Shown here: piece after piece, positions 15,190 to 22,731 of the stretch
How the letters are laid out: every line of letters starts with the position of its first letter
Numbering within the stretch: the stretch's first letter is position 1
Origin: Chryseobacterium sp. 39-10
GTDB taxonomy: Bacteria > Bacteroidota > Bacteroidia > Flavobacteriales > Weeksellaceae
Assembly (NCBI GenBank): GCA_001898255.1
Contig: MKTK01000034.1
Span: forward strand, 89,163 to 122,184
Length of the DNA: 33,022 bases
Reading direction: 5' to 3'
Notes under the pieces: model-generated
Database searches by the model: none
Told to the model about the DNA's origin: nothing
Seen by the model: only the letters and a program-made list of their open reading frames with translations
Translations under genes and position numbers: made by a program

Positions 15190-16860
15190 TTATTTTGTTT
15201 TAATGATGATTTCTTTTTTGCCGTCTTTCACGGTGATGTCGATGTCTTTAAGGTCCTTCTTATCGATTTTTTTCAGAATAAGATCGCCGTCTTCCTTACT
15301 CACTTTTTTACCATTGACAATAATAGAGTCTTTGTCGGTGGATGATACTACAATTGAATTTTTAGAACTGTTGACTGTTGTGCTGTCTGCATCATCATGT
15401 TCATCGTCTTTAGCCGAATCGTCATTTAAATAGAATCCATTTTCATTGTTTAATGCAATTACTTTCATCCTTTTGGGCACCACCAGTTGATAATCTACCC
15501 GATAATCTCGAAAACGGTAATCATACGGATAAGAGAAGTAATTGGGAAGCATAATTTTATTGTCTACAATTTCAACCGGAACTTGCATTTTTAAGGGGAT
15601 GTTATACCCATCGGCTCCTTTTTTAATTTCTAGATATGGCGCTTTCACATCCATTCTTTTTACTTCAATATTAGGATAATCTTTTTTGAAGATCGTTTTT
15701 TTATCGGAGTAAACATCATCCCAATAAGAATCGAAATTTTGAGGGATATTGACTTTTTTAATATCGACATAAATAGAATCTGAGGTGGTATTGATTGCCA
15801 CATTTTCACTTTCATCATTGTTTCCGCTGTATTGGGTCTTCAGTTTTATAGCACTTAAACCTGTAGCTGTAGCCAAAACGATCCACAAAATCACCAATCC
15901 ACCAAAAACATATCCAGTGTTATTGAGTCTTGTTTTGGGCGAGAACAGCTTCATCGCGAGATAGCAGAAGATGAGTGCGGGAATAAAGATCGTGAGGAAA
16001 CCCACTGCGATGGCAAGAAAACCAAGGTTATTATCCTGAAGGTAAAAGCCAAGATTATCAAAGAAATGGACATTATTGCTCCCAGCAAAACCAAATATGG
16101 CAAAAGAGGAAAGCAATAGAGAACCACCGGTTAGCGCAAATATAGCACCGAGAATATACCGGATTGCATTCCAAAGACCGCTTCCTGCCTTATTGATATA
16201 GGGTTTGTTTTCAGTATAGATTTCTCCCACACGTTGCGTAGATTCGTTGGCAAACTGAACGATTTTATTTGATTCTTCTTTAATGTTATCAAAGTTGATA
16301 GGTTTACCCTTCATCTTTAGGAAATCGGCGGCCGATTCTGCTTTGGGCATCACCAGCCAAAGAATGATGTATAGGAAAACGATAAGCATCGGTGAGCCAG
16401 GAAGGGGGATGAGCAGTAAAAATAATCCCACCCAAATGGCACGCATTGCAGCAATGTCCATCCCCACATAATGGGCTAAACCAGCGCAAACTCCTGCAAT
16501 TTTTTGTTTCTCAGGATCGCGGAAGAGTTGTTTCTGCTTGGTGGAATTTCCTGATCTTTTCTGTTCGCTTTTTTGGGTTTTCTCAGAAAAATATACTTCT
16601 TCCTGTTCTTCGATGAGTTCGGGTTTACCAATTTGCGCAATCACTTTTTCTACGTCGGTATCATTAATCACTTCACGTTTTCCTAGTGTATCTTTGAAAA
16701 TTTCTACCATTCTGATTTCGATGTCGTGCATTACTTCATCTGCTTCGCTGGCGTCCAAAGAATTTCGTAGCGCTGCAAGATAATCGTTGAGCTTGATGTA
16801 TGCGTGTTCCTCAATGGTGAAAGAGAAACCGGCTAATCCTATTGAGAGTGTCTTGTTCAT
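15190..16860 (-). CDS. PspC-domain membrane protein, long Bacteroidota form
   Basis: A 556-residue inner-membrane protein. Residues 1-90 are soluble and helical. A PspC domain follows at about 111-175 (QLFRDPEKQKIAGVCAGLAHY, then one long hydrophobic hairpin). Three more membrane segments lie at about 232-252, 278-303 and 318-338, and a beta-rich tail of about 200 residues (from 345) is rich in Asp/Lys. PspC proteins belong to envelope-stress (phage-shock) responses. The PadR gene five bases upstream makes a regulator-effector operon common in this phylum. The tail has no named domain that I can identify. Confidence 0.88.
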   Translation of the reverse strand: MNKTLSIGLAGFSFTIEEHAYIKLNDYLAALRNSLDASEADEVMHDIEIRMVEIFKDTLGKREVINDTDVEKVIAQIGKPELIEEQEEVYFSEKTQKSEQKRSGNSTKQKQLFRDPEKQKIAGVCAGLAHYVGMDIAAMRAIWVGLFLLLIPLPGSPMLIVFLYIILWLVMPKAESAADFLKMKGKPINFDNIKEESNKIVQFANESTQRVGEIYTENKPYINKAGSGLWNAIRYILGAIFALTGGSLLLSSFAIFGFAGSNNVHFFDNLGFYLQDNNLGFLAIAVGFLTIFIPALIFCYLAMKLFSPKTRLNNTGYVFGGLVILWIVLATATGLSAIKLKTQYSGNNDESENVAINTTSDSIYVDIKKVNIPQNFDSYWDDVYSDKKTIFKKDYPNIEVKRMDVKAPYLEIKKGADGYNIPLKMQVPVEIVDNKIMLPNYFSYPYDYRFRDYRVDYQLVVPKRMKVIALNNENGFYLNDDSAKDDEHDDADSTTVNSSKNSIVVSSTDKDSIIVNGKKVSKEDGDLILKKIDKKDLKDIDITVKDGKKEIIIKTK

Positions 16861-16865
16861 GTTGG

Positions 16866-17201
16866 TTAGTTTATCGTTTTTTGAGTGATTTGATTGACGG
16901 AATCGGTAAGTTCATTCCATGTATTGGTAAGTTCAGCAAGAAAGAGCTTTCCTTTTTCAGTGATCTGGTAGTATTTTCTTGGCGGCCCACCGGTAGATTC
17001 TTCCCAGCGGTAGGTGAGGAACTCGCTGTTTTTAAGTCTTGTGAGCAAGGGATAAAGGGTTCCTTCCACCACATCTAGTTTTCCTTTCTTAAGCTCGTCA
17101 ATCAGGTCAGAAACATACATTTCTTTCTGGTCGATTAAACTCAGGATACAGAATTCCAGAATTCCCTTTCGCATTTGCGCTTTGGTGTTTTCTGCGTTCA
17201 T
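16866..17201 (-). CDS. PadR-family transcriptional regulator
   Basis: A 111-residue winged-helix regulator. The family pattern is clear: MRKGILEFCILSLI, MYVSDLIDELKKG, VVEGTLYPLLTRLKNSEFLTY, then the wing GGPPRKYYQITEKGKLFL. It is first in the operon with the PspC-domain gene, so it most likely controls that operon and itself. A consensus promoter and an inverted repeat lie upstream. The inducing signal is unknown. Confidence 0.95.
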   Translation of the reverse strand: MNAENTKAQMRKGILEFCILSLIDQKEMYVSDLIDELKKGKLDVVEGTLYPLLTRLKNSEFLTYRWEESTGGPPRKYYQITEKGKLFLAELTNTWNELTDSVNQITQKTIN

Positions 17202-17286
17202 TATTATGAGGTTATTAATTGGTTTAACACGGTTGAAGAGTCAGGCGATCGCTTGTATTAAAATCTGCTTCTTCAACTTTACAAAG

Positions 17287-17318
17287 CAAAGATATGTAAT
17301 AAAGATAGTATTATGCAA
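17287..17318 (-). promoter_or_regulatory. padR-pspC promoter (TTG-N21-TATCTTTG)
   Basis: On the minus strand TTG (17318-17316) is followed after 21 bases by TATCTTTG (17294-17287), a full match to TAnnTTTG. The leader to the PadR ATG is about 80 bases. Confidence 0.6.
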
Positions 17319-17321
17319 TAC
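17308..17321. promoter_or_regulatory. Candidate PadR operator
   Basis: GTATT-ATGC-AATAC is a perfect 5-bp-arm inverted repeat that overlaps the -33 element of the padR promoter, the expected place for an autorepressor site. PadR operators are typically short AT-rich palindromes; assignment is by position only. Confidence 0.35.
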
Positions 17322-17432
17322 AAAGTAGTAAAAATGTTTTAATTTAATCTTAATGTATTGATTATCAACACGAAAATTTTAATGCAAAATTACTTATGGT
17401 ATATTACAATGTTTTAGAAACCTTATTGACTT

Positions 17433-17487
17433 TTGAAATGGATAATTTTTTCCTCAAGAAAATTTTCTAAGAACGATGCCATTTCAA
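17433..17487. repeat. Inverted repeat with 9-bp arms
   Basis: TTGAAATGG (17433-17441) and CCATTTCAA (17479-17487) are exact reverse complements separated by 37 bases that contain a smaller GAAAATTTTC palindrome. No flanking T-tract. Function unknown. Confidence 0.4.
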
Positions 17488-17510
17488 GACAGAGCTAATT
17501 TTTCGGAATA

Positions 17511-17538
17511 AAAAAACCGCCCCAATTTGGAGCGGTTT
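17511..17538 (-). terminator. Rho-independent terminator of the T9SS protein gene
   Basis: AAACCGC and CCAA pair with TTGG and GCGGTTT (17514-17538) with one C-A mismatch, followed on the minus strand by TTTTTTT. It lies 24 bases past the stop at 17562. Confidence 0.85.
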
Positions 17539-17561
17539 AATGATGTTTTTATTAAGAATGT

Positions 17562-19928
17562 TTATTTCTTAACAGCTTTCACTGATTTTACAGAGCCATC
17601 TTCCATTTGGAAAGTTACGATGTAAAGACCAGCACTTAGCGATGAAAGATTAAGTTCATTGCTTGGTTTCACTGTTTTCACAGCTCTTCCAGAGATATCA
17701 CTTACGGTAATAGATTTAACACCTTTTACGTCAGAGATTTTCAACACATCATGGAATGGGTTAGGATAAACAGCAACTTTGTCTTTGTCAACATTAGAAA
17801 CTGCCATGCCCGGAGCCACCACTTTTACAGTATAGTCTTCTGCTTGCCCGTAGGGTTGACCAACTGCACAAGGATTACTGAAATCACTTGAAGCTGCAGG
17901 TACAGAGCTGAAATACTCTTTCTTCACTCTCATTCTGGTTTCACCTAATTTCGCGTTGGCAGGTACAGAGATTGATCCTGTTACTGGAGCACCTGTTCCG
18001 TCTGATCCTGTTAAGAAAATAGATCCATCACCGAAGTAAACCTCACCTGGATCGTTTAACGTACCATTTTGGTTCCAGTCGATAAATACAACGTAGTAGT
18101 TGGTGTAGCCACCATCCGAGTTACCATTCAATTTGATAGGTAGATTGGTTTGTCCTTGTTCTACTAAACCTTTTACAGCAGTAAAATCCTCATGAGAAGT
18201 ACCACCTGTAGCTGCAGAACTTGGGTTATTAATTCCTGCGAAAGTAACATTGGTAATAGGTTCAACGTTAGCGTATGCAAGCGGACCGCAATAAGCAATT
18301 TGTCCTGCGGTGAAAGAGATTTCACTACATCCTGTAGCATCACCAGCTGCGTTGTAAGGCACTACTTTAAGGTAATAAACAACACCAGCAGTTAATGAAG
18401 GAGAATACGTATTGGTAGTAACCACAGTACCATTCAATACTTGAGTTCCTCCTGAAGTTGTTCCTAAATACAATTTGTAACCTTCAGCACCACTTATTGC
18501 ATCCCACTTAAGTGCCACGTTGGCTGGAACGTTAGTTGCTCCATTGGTAGGAACGGTAATTGTGGTACAAGTTGGCGGTGTAGACGGTGCAGGTACATTA
18601 ATCGTGTAGTCCTCAACCTGTCCGTTGATCATATCTTCACATCCTGCAGTAAGAGGGGTATTAAGTGTAGTACCAGAGTAGTTGTATTTTACTCTCATGG
18701 TTTTGTTTCCAGGTGCTGCATTGCTTGGAACAGCAATAATTCCATCCAACTGAATAGGGTTATCAGTAACACCTGCCTTTCTAACCATAGTAGCAGTTGT
18801 GTTAAAATAAGATTCTCCGGCATCTTTAAAATCACCGTCGTTATTCCAGTCGATAAATACAGACATAGCCCATCCATTAGCAGAGTTACCATTAGTTGTT
18901 CCTAAAACGGTAATAGGATTGGAAGAACCTGGCTGTACTACTGGAACAGTAATTCCGGTAGTGAAATCCTGATGTACAGGGAATACACCGATTGTTGTTG
19001 CTGATGCATCCGAAGTATTAGTCATACCTCCGAAACTTACCGATTTAATTGGTGCAATTGCGTTAGGCGCACTTGAACTAAGTGGACCACAATGTCCAAT
19101 AGCGGTATTGGTATTGAATGTAATTTCAGAGCATCCTGCGGCATCACCCACATTGTTGGTTGGTGTCACCTTTAGGTAATAGGTGCTGTTTGGAGCCACT
19201 ACAATATCCACAAAATTGGAACCATAAACCGTGCTGTTGTAAATATCTGAACCGCCCGATGTTGTACCAAGATTAACTTTGTAGCCAGCTGCCTGAGCAA
19301 CAGAATTCCATTTTACACGCACGCTACCTCCTGCAACAGTTGCTGCATTGATTGGTGAAACTAAAGTAGTACACTGTGGTGCTGCTGTAGGAATTTCTTG
19401 TACAAATTTGATATCATCAACATAGAAATTTCCTGTTGTGGAAGCACTTTTTGTTACCCAAACACCAAAGCCATACACTTTATTAGGATTCAATACTCCA
19501 GCAGGAATAGTAGCGGTAACAAAGTCTGCACAAGTGGTGGCAGTTCCTGCAGTAAGCGTAACAGGAGTACCAATTTGGGTAATGCTCCAGCTGTTCGCTT
19601 CAGCACTAAATTCAAAGTAGGCTAAACTTGCAGTACCTCCCAGAGCTGCTGCTTTTTTCCATTTAGCAGTAAGGGTTAATTTTTGCCCGTTGCTGCTTTG
19701 AGAAATTTTGTCAGACATGACCATGAAACCGGTTTGAGAATAGAGGGCAGACATAGCAAGTTGTCCACCATATGATCCGTTACATGCTGCTGTGCCATTC
19801 ATTGTGCCACCGCCAAACTGACCATACGCTCCGTTTGCTCCCTGATCTTCAAAGTCACCCGTGAAGTTGAGCTGTGCATGTGCGCCTATTCCTAAGGCGA
19901 CAAAACACGAGAGTAAAAGTTTTTTCAT
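17562..19928 (-). CDS. T9SS-secreted protein with tandem FN3-GEVED units
   Basis: A 788-residue secreted protein. Order: signal peptide 1-19 (ends AHAQ); an N-terminal beta-sandwich-like region to about 180; FN3-like 185-275; GEVED 280-445 (FIDWNNDGDF at 358, QVEDYTINV at 437); a second FN3-like 453-540; a second GEVED 545-705 (FIDWNQNGTL at 615, QAEDYTVKV at 695); and a type A sorting domain from about 718 (VYPNPFHDVL, ISGRAVKTV, LSSLSAGLYIVTF, ending VKAVKK). The sorting domain sends it through the type IX system to the surface or medium. No protease or other catalytic domain is visible, so an adhesive or structural role is more likely than an enzymatic one. Monocistronic. Confidence 0.93.
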   Translation of the reverse strand: MKKLLLSCFVALGIGAHAQLNFTGDFEDQGANGAYGQFGGGTMNGTAACNGSYGGQLAMSALYSQTGFMVMSDKISQSSNGQKLTLTAKWKKAAALGGTASLAYFEFSAEANSWSITQIGTPVTLTAGTATTCADFVTATIPAGVLNPNKVYGFGVWVTKSASTTGNFYVDDIKFVQEIPTAAPQCTTLVSPINAATVAGGSVRVKWNSVAQAAGYKVNLGTTSGGSDIYNSTVYGSNFVDIVVAPNSTYYLKVTPTNNVGDAAGCSEITFNTNTAIGHCGPLSSSAPNAIAPIKSVSFGGMTNTSDASATTIGVFPVHQDFTTGITVPVVQPGSSNPITVLGTTNGNSANGWAMSVFIDWNNDGDFKDAGESYFNTTATMVRKAGVTDNPIQLDGIIAVPSNAAPGNKTMRVKYNYSGTTLNTPLTAGCEDMINGQVEDYTINVPAPSTPPTCTTITVPTNGATNVPANVALKWDAISGAEGYKLYLGTTSGGTQVLNGTVVTTNTYSPSLTAGVVYYLKVVPYNAAGDATGCSEISFTAGQIAYCGPLAYANVEPITNVTFAGINNPSSAATGGTSHEDFTAVKGLVEQGQTNLPIKLNGNSDGGYTNYYVVFIDWNQNGTLNDPGEVYFGDGSIFLTGSDGTGAPVTGSISVPANAKLGETRMRVKKEYFSSVPAASSDFSNPCAVGQPYGQAEDYTVKVVAPGMAVSNVDKDKVAVYPNPFHDVLKISDVKGVKSITVSDISGRAVKTVKPSNELNLSSLSAGLYIVTFQMEDGSVKSVKAVKK

Positions 19929-19953
19929 AATGATTTTGTTTTGTTAAACTTTC

Positions 19954-19961
19954 CAAAAGTA
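19954..19961 (-). promoter_or_regulatory. -7 promoter element (TACTTTTG) of the T9SS protein gene
   Basis: TACTTTTG on the minus strand, 25 bases before the ATG at 19928. The -33 half is not recognisable. Nothing else was recognised in 19962-20085. Confidence 0.45.
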
Positions 19962-20085
19962 ATAAAAAAAATGATAATGCGAGGCATAATAGCGCTAATC
20001 GTCATGGAATTATTTTTTAATCCTCCAAAAATCAATGATTTCCGAATGATTTTAAACCAAAACATTAAAATTTGATAATTGAGGA

Positions 20086-20388
20086 TTATTGTACATCCCA
20101 ATCCTCATCTGGAAAGTAAGAAAAACTACGCAGTCTTCTGTTGTCTTCTCTTAGCTTTTCCATTTTTTGGAGCAGGTTATGAATAATCTCCAAACCGGGA
20201 AGATTTACCTCCAGGTCGTAATGCCAGTTCGTCAATCTTTCAAAAGTTGGCAATTCATCATAAAGCAGATACTTCACATTGTTTTCGGTCTCGGTTTTCA
20301 CCAGTCCCGACTCATCCAGTGAGTCAAAAAATGTGATTTCTATATTGTAGATTTTTACGAGTTCTTCTCTTGAAATTCTGTCGCTCAT
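20086..20388 (-). CDS. cbpM: Chaperone modulator CbpM
   Basis: A 100-residue MerR-like small protein that binds the J-domain of CbpA and restrains its action with DnaK. The N-terminal helix-turn-helix-like part ([20 protein letters not shown]) and the C-terminal [25 protein letters not shown] helix are typical. Its ATG overlaps the stop of the upstream DnaJ-like gene by four bases, so translation is probably coupled. Confidence 0.9.
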   Translation of the reverse strand: MSDRISREELVKIYNIEITFFDSLDESGLVKTETENNVKYLLYDELPTFERLTNWHYDLEVNLPGLEIIHNLLQKMEKLREDNRRLRSFSYFPDEDWDVQ

Positions 20389-21308
20389 TGCTTTAATTTT
20401 TTAAGTTCACCGAAAAGTTCTTTTTCTTTTTCGCTCAGTTGGGTAGGTAGTTTTACGGTATAGGTTACAAACAGGTCACCAAATTCGCCCTCTCTTTTGT
20501 AAACGGGGAATCCCTTTCCTTTCAGCCGAACCTTCGTTCCAGATTGCGTTTCTGGCTTTACCTTCAAATTCACCGATCCTTCTAAGGTATTCACCGTGAC
20601 CTCACCTCCCAACATGGCAGTGTAAAGATCAATTTCAACATCGGTGTAAAGGTTATTGCCATTTCTTTTAAAATGAGGATCTTCGGGAATTGTGAATGTG
20701 ATATACAAATCTCCGTTGGGACCGCCGTTGTGGCCGGGGTTTCCGTGACCTTTCAGCTTAATTTTCTGCCCGTCGGCAATGCCGGCAGGAATGGTAATGC
20801 GAACTTTTTTGCCGTTAATTTCGAAGGTTTGCTGATGTGTTTTTGAGGCCTCTCGCAAACTCAGGTTCAGCTCGGCCGAAACATCTTGTCCTTTGAATTT
20901 GTTAGACGCGCTTCCTCGTGAGCTCCTGCCAAATCCACCACCAGCACCGCTGCCGCCGAACATGCTTTGGAAGAAATCGGAGAAATCTTCACCGCCATAA
21001 TCACCCCCCGAGAAACCACCAAAGTTTCCCCCTTGTTGATATTGACGTTGTTGCTGTTGCTGGGCTTTTTCGTATTCTTCACCATGTTTCCAATGTTCGC
21101 CGTATTTATCGTATTTTTCTCGGTTTTCGGCATTGCTCAATACCTCATTGGCTTCGTTGATTTCTTTGAACTTTTTTTCAGCTTCTTTATCACCGGGATT
21201 CACGTCGGGATGGTATTTACGTGCAAGTTTTCGGTATGCTTTTTTTATTTCGTCGGCAGTTGCTTTTTTGTCGACACCTAATGTGTTGTAATAATCGATA
21301 TAGGCCAT
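20385..21308 (-). CDS. cbpA: CbpA-type DnaJ co-chaperone
   Basis: A 307-residue J-domain protein stimulating DnaK ATPase. J-domain 3-70 with HPD at 33-35 ([10 protein letters not shown]), a Gln-rich and Gly/Phe-rich linker (about 82-135, including [12 protein letters not shown]), then the two C-terminal substrate-binding beta domains ([38 protein letters not shown]). The DnaJ zinc-finger CxxCxGxG repeats are missing, which marks the CbpA class, and cbpM follows directly. A TAAATTTG -7 element precedes it. Confidence 0.94.
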   Translation of the reverse strand: MAYIDYYNTLGVDKKATADEIKKAYRKLARKYHPDVNPGDKEAEKKFKEINEANEVLSNAENREKYDKYGEHWKHGEEYEKAQQQQQRQYQQGGNFGGFSGGDYGGEDFSDFFQSMFGGSGAGGGFGRSSRGSASNKFKGQDVSAELNLSLREASKTHQQTFEINGKKVRITIPAGIADGQKIKLKGHGNPGHNGGPNGDLYITFTIPEDPHFKRNGNNLYTDVEIDLYTAMLGGEVTVNTLEGSVNLKVKPETQSGTKVRLKGKGFPVYKREGEFGDLFVTYTVKLPTQLSEKEKELFGELKKLKQ

Positions 21309-21324
21309 TAATATAAGATTTATT

Positions 21325-21332
21325 CAAATTTA
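21325..21332 (-). promoter_or_regulatory. -7 promoter element (TAAATTTG) of cbpA-cbpM
   Basis: TAAATTTG on the minus strand, 16 bases before the ATG at 21308. No -33 TTTG was recognised. Confidence 0.45.
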
Positions 21333-21415
21333 ATGTTTTTTTGTGAATGATTTTAAATTTTTAAAGAACAATGGGAGATGGGTGGAAACTGGGGTGCGAG
21401 AAGGAATGAGTTAAC

Positions 21416-21453
21416 AATAAAAAATAATGCCTCGCAAGGTGCGAGACATTATT
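21416..21453 (-). terminator. Rho-independent terminator of the TonB-receptor/lipoprotein operon
   Basis: AATAATGcCTCGC (21423-21435) pairs with GCGAGaCATTATT (21441-21453) with one mismatch and a 5-base loop, then TTTTTTATTGTT on the minus strand. It lies 40 bases past the lipoprotein stop at 21494. Confidence 0.85.
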
Positions 21454-21493
21454 ATTGTAGTAAAAGTGATATGATTGTTAGTCGTAGGTAAAA

Positions 21494-22696
21494 TTAGTTT
21501 CCTGCGTCAGCAACGTCGAAGCTGTTCACGCCGCTCCATCCTTTTGCCCAAGATGGTAATCCAGTACCATTTCCTGCGCCCTGATTTTCTTTCTCCACAA
21601 AAGCAGTAAGTATTGCATCTGGGAATGGGCTTTTTGCTTTAGATTTAGTTGCCACATTTACAAATTGAATATTGGTGATTCTATTGGCTCCAGTAAACCA
21701 ATCGTAGGTTCTTTGGGTTTCAAAATCAACACCTACATTAAAGTTAGCAATCACAATGTTTTCAAATACACCGTTTGATCCTGCTCTGATCTTCATTCCT
21801 TGAGATTCTGATCCTTTGGAGTTTCCGATTAGAGTAAAATTCTTGATGGTTGGGTTAGACGCACCATTGCCGTTGGTTGTATTAGGGTCGGTATCTTGTG
21901 TATCTGCTTCAATACCTCTGTTTCCAGGTTCTACAGCGTTAACATATTCTTTTTTTCTTGCTGCATATACGTTGGTTACGGTTCCTTGCCATCCTTCGGT
22001 CCAGTCGAATGAATCATCACCACATCCTAAGATCAGTAGGTTAGATGCATTTACATTTCCACCAAAAAATTCAATTCCGTCGTCAGCTCCATCCATAATT
22101 GCGATATTGGAAACAGTGGTACCACTACCTACGCCGAAAAGGGAAAGGCCGTTGAATTCTTTCTCAGGGTTGTATTTGAAACCACTGTCTTTAATGATAA
22201 CGTAAGTCATTATTCCGGAGTTGTCTGTTTTATTTGTTCCTCCGTACACCATATCTCCAAGTTCAGAGGTTGAGGTGCCGCTCGCACTTCTGTTTGTAGG
22301 TGCATTACCTAAGATAACAACTCCTCCCCAAAAACCTTGTCCTGCTTGTGCCCCTTGAAAAACCACTGGTTTCTCCGCAGTACCGTTCATGAATATTTTT
22401 CCTCCTCGGTCAACGATTAAATAAGTAGCACCTTGAGCTCCCTTTATTACTGTTCCTGCAGGAATAATTAGCGTAGCTCCGTTTTCCACCAAAAGTTTTC
22501 CTGTAAGGTTATATACCTTAGATGGGTCTAGTGTTACTGTAGTTCCTGCCTTAATTTCTCCCTTGAAGTTTGCAGGATCTACTGTTGAGGTATTGTTTTC
22601 AGTGTTGTCGTCGCTTCTACTGCACGAAACGATTGCTGTGGTTGCAGTAGCCATCAATGTCAGGCAAAAAACTGCTCTAAAAATGTTCTTTTTCAT
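21494..22696 (-). CDS. Lipoprotein with predicted right-handed beta-helix
   Basis: A 400-residue lipoprotein of unnamed function. Signal peptide with lipobox AIVSC, Cys25 lipidated, followed by an acidic SRSDDNTENN linker. The mature protein has short repeating strands with Gly/Asn turns (KLLVENGATLIIPAGTVIKG, GGKIFMNGTAEKPVVF, FWGGVVILG, NGLSLFGVGSGTTVSNIAIM, DDGIEFFGG, NLLILGCGDDSFDWTEG), the look of a parallel beta-helix similar to carbohydrate-binding or pectate-lyase-like folds, but I see no clear catalytic site. It lies 35 bases downstream of a TonB-dependent receptor and shares its terminator, so it is probably the surface or periplasmic partner of that receptor. It is not a SusD protein. 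Confidence 0.82.
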   Translation of the reverse strand: MKKNIFRAVFCLTLMATATTAIVSCSRSDDNTENNTSTVDPANFKGEIKAGTTVTLDPSKVYNLTGKLLVENGATLIIPAGTVIKGAQGATYLIVDRGGKIFMNGTAEKPVVFQGAQAGQGFWGGVVILGNAPTNRSASGTSTSELGDMVYGGTNKTDNSGIMTYVIIKDSGFKYNPEKEFNGLSLFGVGSGTTVSNIAIMDGADDGIEFFGGNVNASNLLILGCGDDSFDWTEGWQGTVTNVYAARKKEYVNAVEPGNRGIEADTQDTDPNTTNGNGASNPTIKNFTLIGNSKGSESQGMKIRAGSNGVFENIVIANFNVGVDFETQRTYDWFTGANRITNIQFVNVATKSKAKSPFPDAILTAFVEKENQGAGNGTGLPSWAKGWSGVNSFDVADAGN

Positions 22697-22731
22697 AATA
22701 ATATTAAATTTGTTTTTTTTGAAGTTTATTT

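Larger units (their letters stand above)
17202..17561. other. Intergenic region between padR and the T9SS protein gene
   Basis: 360 bases without a gene that I can support. It holds the padR promoter and inverted repeat (17287-17321), a larger inverted repeat (17433-17487) and the terminator of the minus-strand T9SS gene (17511-17538). Only very short open frames (10-19 codons) without promoter support were found. Confidence 0.6.
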
